NCBI GenBank assembly: GCA_964473525.1
Contig: CAYYPK010000060.1
Span: 1-32,382 of the forward strand
Length of the DNA: 32,382 bases
Direction of reading: 5' to 3'
Source of the DNA: GCA-2687025 sp964473525
GTDB lineage: Bacteria; Poribacteria; WGA-4E; GCA-2687025
Positions within the stretch are counted from its first letter, which is position 1, and every line of letters starts with the position of its first letter. The notes under the pieces were generated by a model that was not told the DNA's origin, made no database searches, and saw only the letters and a program-made list of their open reading frames with translations. The translations under genes and the position numbers were made by a program. Shown here one piece after another: positions 1-7,078 of the stretch.

Positions 1-152
1 TACCCCCACATTGGGTAGCCAGTCGGCGGCGTAATGTTGGCAGACGCGGCTCCCGCCATCAGGTCGGTCGCCGAATCCTGTGGCGCCGCGGTCGCCGCCA
101 GCGTCGCTAGGAAGACTGCCGCCACCCAACTAGCTCCCCTAGACCTGCTCAT
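1..152 (-). CDS. Secreted ceramidase-like protein, N-terminus only
   Basis: Partial gene running off the left edge; 50 codons are visible from an ATG at 152. The first ~24 residues form a signal peptide: MSRSRG, a hydrophobic run (WVAAVFLATLAATAA), then a likely cleavage near PQDS. The following MAGAASANITPPTGYPMWG matches the way neutral/alkaline non-lysosomal ceramidase-like proteins begin (GAA-x-x-x-ITPP-x-G-x-PMxG). That family contains secreted amidases and many uncharacterised proteins of sugar-degrading bacteria. The start overlaps the last 14 bases of the upstream Gfo/Idh/MocA gene, so the two are probably translationally coupled. The catalytic part lies outside the window, so the family call rests on one motif plus the signal peptide. 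Confidence 0.62.
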   Translation of the reverse strand, partial: MSRSRGASWVAAVFLATLAATAAPQDSATDLMAGAASANITPPTGYPMWG

Positions 153-1116
153 ATACGACCTCTACCGGCTGACTCGACGCCGCCGACGCGGCGATGGCCT
201 CGCATAGCACCATGCTCTTGTAGCTCTCCGCGATGCAGGATCGTGTCGAACGGTCCTCGCGCAGGGCCGCCAGAAAGTCGACGATCTCCGCAAGATGCCC
301 GGTGTCATTCCCGCTGTCTCCGGCGCTCGTGAACGTCGGAGGCTCGCGCCACTCGGTCGACTTCCCGTTCTCGACGATGCGCCAGCACGACGAGTTGTGC
401 AGCGTCATCCAGTTGGCGCCCCGAGCAGTTAGCTCGACCTCCTCGGTGGGGATGCCGAAGGAGCGGCCGCAGTTCAGGTTCATGGATCCGACGGCGCCGC
501 TGCGGAAGCGGATGCTGACGGCGTACGCGTCCAGGCCTTTGGCGTAGGCGAACACCTCGTCCGCCTCACCGTAGAGGTACGCGGTGGCGTCGATGAGGTG
601 GATGGCGAAGTCGAGGAGGAAGGAACTGCGCGGGCTCTCGTTGGAGTACTGCGCGGAGGCGTAGTCCACCGAGATCGAGTACAGGTCGTCCGGCGCGTGT
701 GACTCGACCCACAGCTTCGCGCGCGTGTAGCCCGTGCTGTACCGCTTCTTGAACGCCGTCGTGCACAGCATTCCCGTCTCCGCGGACACACGTGCGACCC
801 TGAGCGCCGCTTCCGCCGACGGCGCGGGTGGCTTCTCGGTGTATACGGGGTAACCCAACCGCATCACCGTTGGCGCCAGCTCGGCGTGTCCTTCGGGGCC
901 GACGCACACGATGACGCCGTCGGGTCGCTCGGCGTCGAGCATCTCGGGCAGATCGGTGTAAACGCGGCCGCCGAATCGACGAGCGTTGCGCTCCGCCTTG
1001 TCCTTGTCGAGGTCGCACACGCCGACCAGCGCGGCGCCGGCCGCGCCGATGTAGGGATAGATGCGGCGGGAGGAGAGCGCTCCCGCCCCTAGTATGCAGA
1101 TACGCGGGTCGTCCAT
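139..1116 (-). CDS. Gfo/Idh/MocA family oxidoreductase (first of three)
   Basis: A 325-residue protein of usual family length. The N-terminal Rossmann domain has the glycine-rich GAGALSS at residues 10-16 and the family motif EKP at residues 94-96. The C-terminal half is the alpha/beta substrate domain, with a FAIHLIDATAYLYG stretch typical of the family. Members oxidise or reduce sugars, inositols or sugar acids with NAD(P); the substrate cannot be read here. It is the first gene of a minus-strand unit and overlaps a secreted ceramidase-like gene by 14 bases, suggesting joint work on an imported substrate. The ATG start at 1116 is the only one that keeps the glycine motif near the N-terminus. 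Confidence 0.9.
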   Translation of the reverse strand: MDDPRICILGAGALSSRRIYPYIGAAGAALVGVCDLDKDKAERNARRFGGRVYTDLPEMLDAERPDGVIVCVGPEGHAELAPTVMRLGYPVYTEKPPAPSAEAALRVARVSAETGMLCTTAFKKRYSTGYTRAKLWVESHAPDDLYSISVDYASAQYSNESPRSSFLLDFAIHLIDATAYLYGEADEVFAYAKGLDAYAVSIRFRSGAVGSMNLNCGRSFGIPTEEVELTARGANWMTLHNSSCWRIVENGKSTEWREPPTFTSAGDSGNDTGHLAEIVDFLAALREDRSTRSCIAESYKSMVLCEAIAASAASSQPVEVVYEQV

Positions 1117-1131
1117 GCGTCCAGCCTTGGT

Positions 1132-1160
1132 TTGACCGGTGGCGGTCGGAATTCTACAAT
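1132..1160 (+). promoter_or_regulatory. Sigma70-type promoter for the uxaA-fba-fumC operon
   Basis: TTGACC at 1132-1137 and TACAAT at 1155-1160 are separated by 17 bases: five of six matches in each box at ideal spacing. It points to the UxaA-like gene at 1289 and predicts a leader of about 120 bases. The consensus is E. coli-like; its use in this organism is inferred. Confidence 0.6.
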
Positions 1161-1226
1161 CGGGGATTGCCGGCGTCCCGCGGAAATAGTGCGTCGAGGG
1201 GCTTTCCGCCGCGCCGTCCCGCTGTT

Positions 1227-1237
1227 ATACGGCGTAT
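1227..1237. promoter_or_regulatory. Short palindrome in the uxaA leader
   Basis: ATACG-G-CGTAT is a perfect 5+1+5 palindrome about 60 bases after the predicted transcription start and 51 bases before the gene. It could be an operator, but an 11-base palindrome is short enough to occur by chance. Confidence 0.2.
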
Positions 1238-1276
1238 CATCTTCGCTGTGAAGGTTCGCCGCGAACGTATCAGGTG

Positions 1277-1282
1277 AAGGAG
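1277..1282 (+). promoter_or_regulatory. Ribosome binding site that fixes the UxaA-like start
   Basis: AAGGAG lies six bases before the ATG at 1289. An in-frame GTG at 1274 overlaps this site and is therefore not the likely start. Confidence 0.75.
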
Positions 1283-1288
1283 ACGTGC

Positions 1289-2839
1289 ATGTCCGCGACC
1301 CCGCTGAGTGAGAAGGCCGTCCTCCTTCGTGCCGGTGATGACGTCGCCGTCGCCCGCGAGCTGATCCCGGCGACCACGCTCACGCTGGACGATGGCTCCG
1401 ATCTCACCGTAGCGAGCCCCATACGTCCCGGGCACAAGCTCGCTCTGCGGGACATCCCAGCCGACGCGCCCGTGCGGAAGTACGGTCAGACGGTCGGCTT
1501 CGCCACCGAGGATATTGCCGCCGGTTCGCACGTCCATGTGCACAACGTGGCAGCGCGAGACTTCGACCGAGACTACGCGTTCGCGTCCGAGGTCTCGCCG
1601 CTGACGCCGTACCCAGCCTCCGACATGCGGACCTTCGACGGCTACGAGCGACCCGACGGCCGCGTGGGCACGCGCAACTTCATCGCGGTGATTTCGACGG
1701 TGAACTGCTCCGCCAGCGTGTCCAGCTACGTCTCACGTGAGTTCACCGAAGAGCGGCTCGCGGCATATCCCAACGTAGACGGCGTTCTTGCCATCACGCA
1801 CAAGGGTGGCTGCGGCACGGCGTTGGACGGGGCCGACTACGTCCAGTTGCAGCGAACGCTCGCCGGCTTCGCCCGCCACCCGAACGTCTTCGGCTACATA
1901 TTCATGGGACTCGGGTGCGAGGTGAACCAGATGGTCGACCTCGTGCACAACCAGGGTCTTCTACAGATCGAGACGATCAGCAAGCCGCCCCTCACGATCT
2001 CGATTCAGGAGGAGGGCGGCATCCGCAAGGCCATCCAGGCAGGCATCCGAGCCGTCGAGGAGATGCTGCCGTTGGCGAACGAGTGCGCCAGGACGCCCCA
2101 GCCGGTGTCGAAGATAACCATCGGCGCGGAGTGCGGGGGTTCCGACGCGAATTCCGGCATCACCGCGAACCCGGCGGTCGGCGTGTGCGGCGACGAACTC
2201 GTGAGATACGGTGGCACGCACTGCATCGGCGAGACCACCGAGATGTACGGCGCCGAACACCTTCTGACGGCGCGGGCGGTCAGCGAAGAGGTGGGCAAGA
2301 AGCTCGTCGGGCGTATCCGGTGGTGGGAGCAGTACACGTCGATGCTCGGAGCCGAGATCGACAACAACCCCACGCCGGGGAACAAAGAGGGCGGGCTGAC
2401 GACGATCTACGAGAAGTCGCTAGGCGCCATCGCCAAGGGCGGGACATCGCCGCTCACGGCGGTGTACGAGTTCGCCGAGCCGATGACGGAGCCTGGCTTC
2501 GTCGTCATGGACACGCCGGGGTACGACCCCGTATCCGTCACGGGCATGGTCGCCGGCGGCGCAAATGTCGTGCTGTTCACTACGGGACGGGGAAGCGTCT
2601 TCGGCTTCAAGCCTGTCCCGTCCATCAAGATCGCGACGAACTCGCAGCTTTACCACCACATGGTGGACGACATGGACATCAACGCGGGCGACGCGGTTGA
2701 GGGCGGCTCGGTGCAGGATGTCGGGATGGCGATCTTCGAGGAAGTGATCGCCGTGGCGTCGGGGAAGCAGACAAAGAGCGAGTTGGCGGGCGTTGGCGAG
2801 CTAGAATTCTGCCCGTGGGTACTCGGACCGATACTGTAG
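1289..2839 (+). CDS. UxaA-family sugar-acid dehydratase (altronate/galactarate dehydratase type)
   Basis: A 516-residue protein with both parts of the UxaA/GarD family. An N-terminal SAF domain spans about residues 10-88; the dehydratase domain starts with GYERPDGRVGTRN (118-130). Conserved cysteines are visible at 140 (STVNC), 175 (HKGGCG), 210 (MGLGCE) and 282 (GAECGGSDANSG). The family removes water from altronate, galactarate or related hexonates and hexarates to give 2-keto-3-deoxy acids, with an iron cofactor. SAF and dehydratase domains are fused, as in E. coli UxaA (~495 residues). It is the first gene of an operon: an aldolase follows after 9 bases and fumarase after that. The substrate is not established; the symbol uxaA is withheld because the family covers several sugar acids. 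Confidence 0.88.
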   Translation: MSATPLSEKAVLLRAGDDVAVARELIPATTLTLDDGSDLTVASPIRPGHKLALRDIPADAPVRKYGQTVGFATEDIAAGSHVHVHNVAARDFDRDYAFASEVSPLTPYPASDMRTFDGYERPDGRVGTRNFIAVISTVNCSASVSSYVSREFTEERLAAYPNVDGVLAITHKGGCGTALDGADYVQLQRTLAGFARHPNVFGYIFMGLGCEVNQMVDLVHNQGLLQIETISKPPLTISIQEEGGIRKAIQAGIRAVEEMLPLANECARTPQPVSKITIGAECGGSDANSGITANPAVGVCGDELVRYGGTHCIGETTEMYGAEHLLTARAVSEEVGKKLVGRIRWWEQYTSMLGAEIDNNPTPGNKEGGLTTIYEKSLGAIAKGGTSPLTAVYEFAEPMTEPGFVVMDTPGYDPVSVTGMVAGGANVVLFTTGRGSVFGFKPVPSIKIATNSQLYHHMVDDMDINAGDAVEGGSVQDVGMAIFEEVIAVASGKQTKSELAGVGELEFCPWVLGPIL

Positions 2840-2848
2840 AGGACGCGG

Positions 2849-3784
2849 ATGAGCCACGATCCAGTCGGACGGTTGCTGAGCTACTACCCAACGCTTAAGG
2901 ACGCGCAGGCGCGTAACCTACGGCGCATCGCCAACCACGGACGTCTCGGCGGCACTGGGAAGTTCGTCGTGTTACCCGTGGACCAGGGCTTCGAACACGG
3001 CCCCGGCCCAAGCTTTGAGCCGGTTCCAGAAGGGTACGACCCCGACTACCACGTGAAGCTGGCGTCCGAGTCGGGATGCAACGCCTACTCCGCGCCGCTG
3101 GGGTTCATCGAGGCGTCGCACGACGAGATACGCCGCCGCGATCTGCCCACGATCCTCAAGGTCAACTCGCACGACAAGATGATGCCCGACGGCGCAGACC
3201 CCAAGCTCGCCGTCACCTCGTGGGTCGACGACGCCGTGCGCCTCGGTTGCGAGGGCGTCGGCTTCGCGATCTATCCCGGCTCCAAGTACGCGGGGGAGAT
3301 GTATGAGCAGGTCCGCGAGTTGGTCCGCGACAGCCGCGCTGCGGGGATCGTCGTAGTGCTGTGGGCGTACTCGCGAGGCTCGGGGCTGGGCAGCGCGGAG
3401 GCCGAGACGGCGCTAGATGTCGTGTGCTATGCGGTGCACATCGCGGCGCAGCTCGGGGCTCACATCATCAAGGCGAAGCCGCCCACCAGCCACCTTGCGT
3501 TTCCCGACTCCGCCGGGACTTACGCTGACGTACCCACGGCCACATTGGCCGACCGCATCCGCCTCGTCATGCGCTCCGCGTTCGACGGCAAGCGCATCGT
3601 CATCAACTCCGGCGGCGTCACGAGGAGCCGGCAGGACGTAATGGACGAGGTGGCAGGCCTTGCCCGGGGAGGATCCCATGGGTCCATCGTGGGCCGCAAC
3701 GCCTTCAGACGACCTTGGGACGAAGCCATAGCGCTCCTCCACGACATCCAAGATACGTTCGGCGACGCAAGCGCCACACCGTAG
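2849..3784 (+). CDS. Class I fructose-bisphosphate aldolase-like protein (DhnA/FbaB type)
   Basis: A 311-residue TIM-barrel aldolase of the DeoC/FbaB group, which uses a Schiff-base lysine. The signature VDQGFEHGP is at residues 44-52. The lysine in HIIKAKPP (residue 208) aligns with the IIK active-site lysine of FbaB, and the phosphate-binding end GRNAFRRP is at 282-289. FbaB makes fructose-1,6-bisphosphate reversibly from triose phosphates; relatives cleave other phosphorylated or deoxy sugars. It starts 9 bases after the dehydratase, with AGGA five bases before the ATG. That context makes cleavage of the dehydrated sugar acid, or of a phosphorylated derivative, a reasonable alternative to gluconeogenesis. 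E. coli FbaB is about 40 residues longer. Confidence 0.85.
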   Translation: MSHDPVGRLLSYYPTLKDAQARNLRRIANHGRLGGTGKFVVLPVDQGFEHGPGPSFEPVPEGYDPDYHVKLASESGCNAYSAPLGFIEASHDEIRRRDLPTILKVNSHDKMMPDGADPKLAVTSWVDDAVRLGCEGVGFAIYPGSKYAGEMYEQVRELVRDSRAAGIVVVLWAYSRGSGLGSAEAETALDVVCYAVHIAAQLGAHIIKAKPPTSHLAFPDSAGTYADVPTATLADRIRLVMRSAFDGKRIVINSGGVTRSRQDVMDEVAGLARGGSHGSIVGRNAFRRPWDEAIALLHDIQDTFGDASATP

Positions 3785-3793
3785 ACACAGATC

Positions 3794-3800
3794 GAAAGGA
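3794..3800 (+). promoter_or_regulatory. Ribosome binding site that fixes a TTG start for fumC
   Basis: GAAAGGA lies seven bases before TTG at 3808. The longer in-frame reading from 3715 would run inside the aldolase gene and has no such site. Confidence 0.65.
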
Positions 3801-3807
3801 CCGAGCA

Positions 3808-5205
3808 TTGAGCGACGCAGTCAGGATAGAAGCGGACAGCATGGGCGAGCTGGCAGTCCCGGCAGACAGGTATTGGGGTTGCCAGACCCAACGCTCCCTG
3901 CTGAATTTCAAGATAGGCGGCGAGCGCTTTCCGCGCGAGTTCATCCGCGCGTTCGGCATCGTCAAGCAGGCAGCCGCCGACGTGAACGCGGCGCTAGGCG
4001 TCATTGACGACGACACGTCGGCGATCGTGCAGAAGTCTGCCCAGGAAGTCATCGACGGCAAGCTGGACGACCACTTCCCACTCGTCGTATGGCAGACGGG
4101 TAGCGGCACGCAGACGAACATGAACGTGAACGAGGTCATCTCTAACCGCGCCATCGAGATGCTTGGCGGGGAGTTGGGCAGCAAGGAGCCGGTGCACCCC
4201 AACGACCACGTGAACAAGGCGCAGTCGACGAACGACGCGTTCCCGACGGCGATGCACATCTCCGCCGCGGAGCAGATCGTGCATCTCCTGAAGCCGTCGC
4301 TGGCGGCGCTACGGGATGTCTTTGCCGCGAAGGCGGCGGATTTCGACTCCGTCATCAAGATCGGGCGGACGCACCTCCAGGACGCCACGCCCCTGACGCT
4401 CGGGCAGGAGTTCTCGGGGTACGCCGCGCAGTTGGACTACGGCATCCAGGCCCTGGACCGCGCGCTGCCGCGTCTGTACGAGTTGGCGCTTGGTGGCACC
4501 GCCGTCGGCACCGGGCTGAACGCGCATGTCGAATTCGCCGGCCGCACCGCAGCCGCCATCGCTGAGCGCACCGAGTTGCCCTTCGTGTCGGCGCCGAACA
4601 AGTTCGAGGCGCTTGCCGCGCACGACGCCATCGTCGAGACGTCCGGCGCGCTGAAGGCGATAGCATGTAGCCTGCATAAGATCGCCAACGACGTGCGCTG
4701 GCTCGCCAGCGGCCCGCGCTGCGGCATCGGCGAGCTGCACATTCCAGAGAACGAGCCGGGTAGCAGCATTATGCCGGGCAAGATCAACCCGACCCAGGCC
4801 GAAGCGCTCACGATGGTGTGCGCGCAGGTAGTCGGCAACGACGCCGCCGTCACGTTCGCGGGCGCGCTCGGGAACTTCGAGCTGAACGTCTACAAGCCCG
4901 TGATGATCGTGAACACGCTGCAGTCGATCAAGCTGCTTGCGGAAGCGGCGACGTCGTTCCGCGTGAACTGCGCCGAGGGCATTGAGCCGAACGAAGGGCG
5001 CATCCAGGAGCTCGTGGAGACATCGCTCATGCTCGTCACGGCGCTGTCGCCGAGTATCGGCTACGACAACGCGGCGAAGGTCGCCAAGCAGGCGTACGTC
5101 GAGGACAAGACGCTCCGCGAGGTGGTCCTGGAGTTGGGTCTGCTGGACGAGGCCGCCTACGACGAAGCGATGCAGCTGGACAAGATGGTTCGCCCGTCTT
5201 CCTGA
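3808..5205 (+). CDS. fumC: Class II fumarate hydratase
   Basis: Starting at TTG 3808 gives 465 residues, close to E. coli FumC (467), and puts the catalytic residues at nearly the same numbers. His130 is in HPNDHVNKAQSTND, His189 in GRTHLQD, and the mobile active-site loop is GSSIMPGKIN from residue 318. TGSGTQTNMNVNE starts at residue 97. The enzyme interconverts fumarate and malate without an iron-sulfur cluster. It is third in the operon, 23 bases after the aldolase. It may simply serve the TCA cycle, or consume a four-carbon product of the upstream steps. A class II aspartase is the main alternative, but the N-terminal ADSMGELAVPADRYWGCQTQRS and the GSS loop read as fumarase. Confidence 0.94.
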   Translation: MSDAVRIEADSMGELAVPADRYWGCQTQRSLLNFKIGGERFPREFIRAFGIVKQAAADVNAALGVIDDDTSAIVQKSAQEVIDGKLDDHFPLVVWQTGSGTQTNMNVNEVISNRAIEMLGGELGSKEPVHPNDHVNKAQSTNDAFPTAMHISAAEQIVHLLKPSLAALRDVFAAKAADFDSVIKIGRTHLQDATPLTLGQEFSGYAAQLDYGIQALDRALPRLYELALGGTAVGTGLNAHVEFAGRTAAAIAERTELPFVSAPNKFEALAAHDAIVETSGALKAIACSLHKIANDVRWLASGPRCGIGELHIPENEPGSSIMPGKINPTQAEALTMVCAQVVGNDAAVTFAGALGNFELNVYKPVMIVNTLQSIKLLAEAATSFRVNCAEGIEPNEGRIQELVETSLMLVTALSPSIGYDNAAKVAKQAYVEDKTLREVVLELGLLDEAAYDEAMQLDKMVRPSS

Positions 5206-5245
5206 GCGCGGCTACGGCGCGAGACGAGCGCCAGACCACGTCAAA

Positions 5246-5270
5246 GCCGCAGGGCCATGCGCCCTGCGGC
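5246..5270. terminator. Perfect 10-bp hairpin between convergent fumC and larB
   Basis: GCCGCAGGGC and GCCCTGCGGC pair exactly around the loop CATGC. It lies 40 bases after fumC and 90 bases after the end of larB on the other strand. There is no long T run (only a TTT on the minus side), so it is either a bidirectional terminator of weak canonical form or an RNA 3'-end stabiliser. Confidence 0.55.
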
Positions 5271-5360
5271 AACCGCGCCGGGTGCAAGCCGCACCGCAGT
5301 GGTGACTCCGTGCGAACACACGCCTATCGCGTGACGCGTCGCATTGGCAACGCGGGCAGA

Positions 5361-6122
5361 TCAGTCGGGGGGTTTCGAGGCAGCGGCGTTGATGCGCGCG
5401 GCGGCGTAGCCAGCGCCGAAGCCGTTGTCGATGTTCACGACCGTGACGCCAGAAGCGCACGAGTTCAGCATACCAAGCAGAGCGGCGATACCGTTCAGGC
5501 TCGCGCCGTACCCGACGCTGGTCGGCACGGCGATCACGGGCGCGGCAACGAGACCGCCAACCACGCTGGGAAGCGCGCCTTCCATGCCCGCGACGACGAC
5601 GACGACATTCGCCTCCGTAAGCTGCGGCGTGTGGCTCAACAGACGATGGATGCCGGCGACGCCGACGTCGTACAGCCGATCGACGGCGTTCCCCATCATC
5701 GTCGCCGTCTCGAACGCTTCCTCGGCGACGGGTAGGTCCGACGTGCCGGCGCTCACGATGAGGATGCCGTCGCGAGAGTCGACAGGCTGTTGCGTGAGGC
5801 TGACCGTGCGGGCGCGCTCGTTGTACCGCGCGTCTGGCAACGCCTGAGCCACGGCTTCCGCGACCTGGGGCGCGGCGCGCGTCGCGAACAGGTTCGACCC
5901 GGCGCCCACGATGGCTTCGGAGATCGCCACCACCTCCGACGCAGTCTTACCCTCACACAAGATGACCTCGGGCGCGCCGTTGCGGAGCGCCCGGTGATGG
6001 TCCACCTTGGCGAAGCCGAGGTCTTCGAATGGCAGATCGCGGCAGCGCGCGACAGCGTCGTCAACGGACACGGACCCATCCCGTACGCTGTCGAACAGCA
6101 GTTTCAGTGTTGCGGCGTCCAC
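5361..6122 (-). CDS. larB: Nickel-pincer cofactor biosynthesis protein LarB
   Basis: A 253-residue protein of standard length, starting at GTG. LarB signatures run throughout: DLGFAKVDHHRALRNG (34-49), VSAGTSDLPVAEE (123-135), VAGMEGALPSVVGG (177-190), TSVGYGAS (201-208) and NSCASGVTVVNIDNGFGAG (220-238). Cys222 sits where the L. plantarum enzyme uses a cysteine to bind its substrate covalently. LarB carboxylates and hydrolyses nicotinic acid adenine dinucleotide in the first step toward the nickel-pincer nucleotide of lactate racemase and related LarA enzymes. No larC, larE or larA is in the window. It is last in the alaS-led minus operon, 28 bases after the YtxH-like gene. Confidence 0.93.
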   Translation of the reverse strand: MDAATLKLLFDSVRDGSVSVDDAVARCRDLPFEDLGFAKVDHHRALRNGAPEVILCEGKTASEVVAISEAIVGAGSNLFATRAAPQVAEAVAQALPDARYNERARTVSLTQQPVDSRDGILIVSAGTSDLPVAEEAFETATMMGNAVDRLYDVGVAGIHRLLSHTPQLTEANVVVVVAGMEGALPSVVGGLVAAPVIAVPTSVGYGASLNGIAALLGMLNSCASGVTVVNIDNGFGAGYAAARINAAASKPPD

Positions 6123-6150
6123 TAGACCGCCGACCCCCTACTGGCGCCCA

Positions 6151-6555
6151 CTACGCTGGCGCTCCCTCGTCGGCGTCAGCGCCCTGACCGACGGTCTCGG
6201 ATTCCTCGCCCTCGTCGACGAGCTCGCTCCGTCGGGTGCGGTACGCTTCCTTGCCCTCGTCGATGATCCCGCGGATGCCAGACGCGGCCTCGGCGAGTTC
6301 TTCCTTGCCGTCCTGCACGAGATTGGTGACGCGGCTTCGGCTCTCGTCCACGAGGTCCGCCATGCGCTCGCGACTCTCGTCTATGAAGTCCAGCGTGCGG
6401 TCGCGGGCGTCGGCGCTCGTGTCCGCGATGCGTCGCCGGGTCTCACGCCCGGAAGCTGGGGCGAGCAGCAGTCCCGCGAGGGCGCCAAGCACGCCACCCA
6501 CCAGTACGCCCAAGATCGCCGCTCCCGCGACATTCCCGCCGTTATTCCTCGCCAT
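6151..6555 (-). CDS. YtxH-like membrane-anchored protein
   Basis: A 134-residue protein with one N-terminal membrane segment (about 8-32, AGAAILGVLVGGVLGALAGLLLA). It is followed by APASGRETRRRI, which matches the YtxH family motif (L-x-A-P-x-SG-x-E-x-R). The rest is a charged helical, probably coiled-coil tail rich in Glu, Arg and Asp, ending in an acidic segment. Family members are small stress or envelope proteins of unknown biochemical role. It overlaps the upstream DUF948-like gene by 14 bases. YtxG (DUF948) and YtxH are also neighbours in Bacillus, which supports both calls. Confidence 0.8.
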   Translation of the reverse strand: MARNNGGNVAGAAILGVLVGGVLGALAGLLLAPASGRETRRRIADTSADARDRTLDFIDESRERMADLVDESRSRVTNLVQDGKEELAEAASGIRGIIDEGKEAYRTRRSELVDEGEESETVGQGADADEGAPA

Positions 6556-7048
6556 CCTTCTTGCCTTTCCTGAAGCGTGGCAGGCGCAAGCGCCCGCGTT
6601 TGGGGAGTACTTTGGCTACGGTACGAACGCCGTTCCAGAAACTCGCGATCTCAATGATCGGGCGGAAAACCGTGTCGCGGTAGTGCGTCGCTCGGCGGAG
6701 CGTCGTGTGCGAGAAGCGGCTTCCCTCTTCGACAATATACGACACGTTTCGCGCCGTTCGGTTTACCCGATCCGTTATCTCTTCAACGTTCTGCAACGCT
6801 GGCAGGATTGCCTTGCGATGCGTCTCGTTGAGCGCGTCCGTAAGCGCGCGCGCGGAGATGATGATGTCCCCGAGCTGCTCCGTTTGCTCGTCCAGTTGCG
6901 CGACCGCCGCGTTCGCCGTCGCGAGTAGCTCCCGCAGCGTCGAAAGCAGAGGCACCAGATGGCGCACGAGGATTATCAGCAGGATGGCCGTCGTACCGCC
7001 ACATGCGATGATCACGACATCGCGGATCAGCGGTAGCAGCTCGGCCAT
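6542..7048 (-). CDS. DUF948-like membrane protein (YtxG type)
   Basis: A 168-residue protein. One membrane helix lies near residues 8-32 (IRDVVIIACGGTTAILLIILVRHLV). A long heptad-like helical stretch follows (about 35-110: LLSTLRELLATANAAVAQLDEQTEQ and onward), then a basic tail (PKRGRLRLPRFRKGKK). The plan matches DUF948 proteins, which resemble bacterial chemoreceptor-like helical rods. AAAGGA lies seven bases before the ATG. It sits 30 bases after alaS and overlaps the YtxH-like gene, so the membrane pair is co-made. Function is unknown; an envelope or stress role is inferred only from Bacillus relatives. Confidence 0.72.
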   Translation of the reverse strand: MAELLPLIRDVVIIACGGTTAILLIILVRHLVPLLSTLRELLATANAAVAQLDEQTEQLGDIIISARALTDALNETHRKAILPALQNVEEITDRVNRTARNVSYIVEEGSRFSHTTLRRATHYRDTVFRPIIEIASFWNGVRTVAKVLPKRGRLRLPRFRKGKKDGEE

Positions 7049-7078
7049 GTGTAAGTCCTTTCGCCACCGCGCGTGTCG

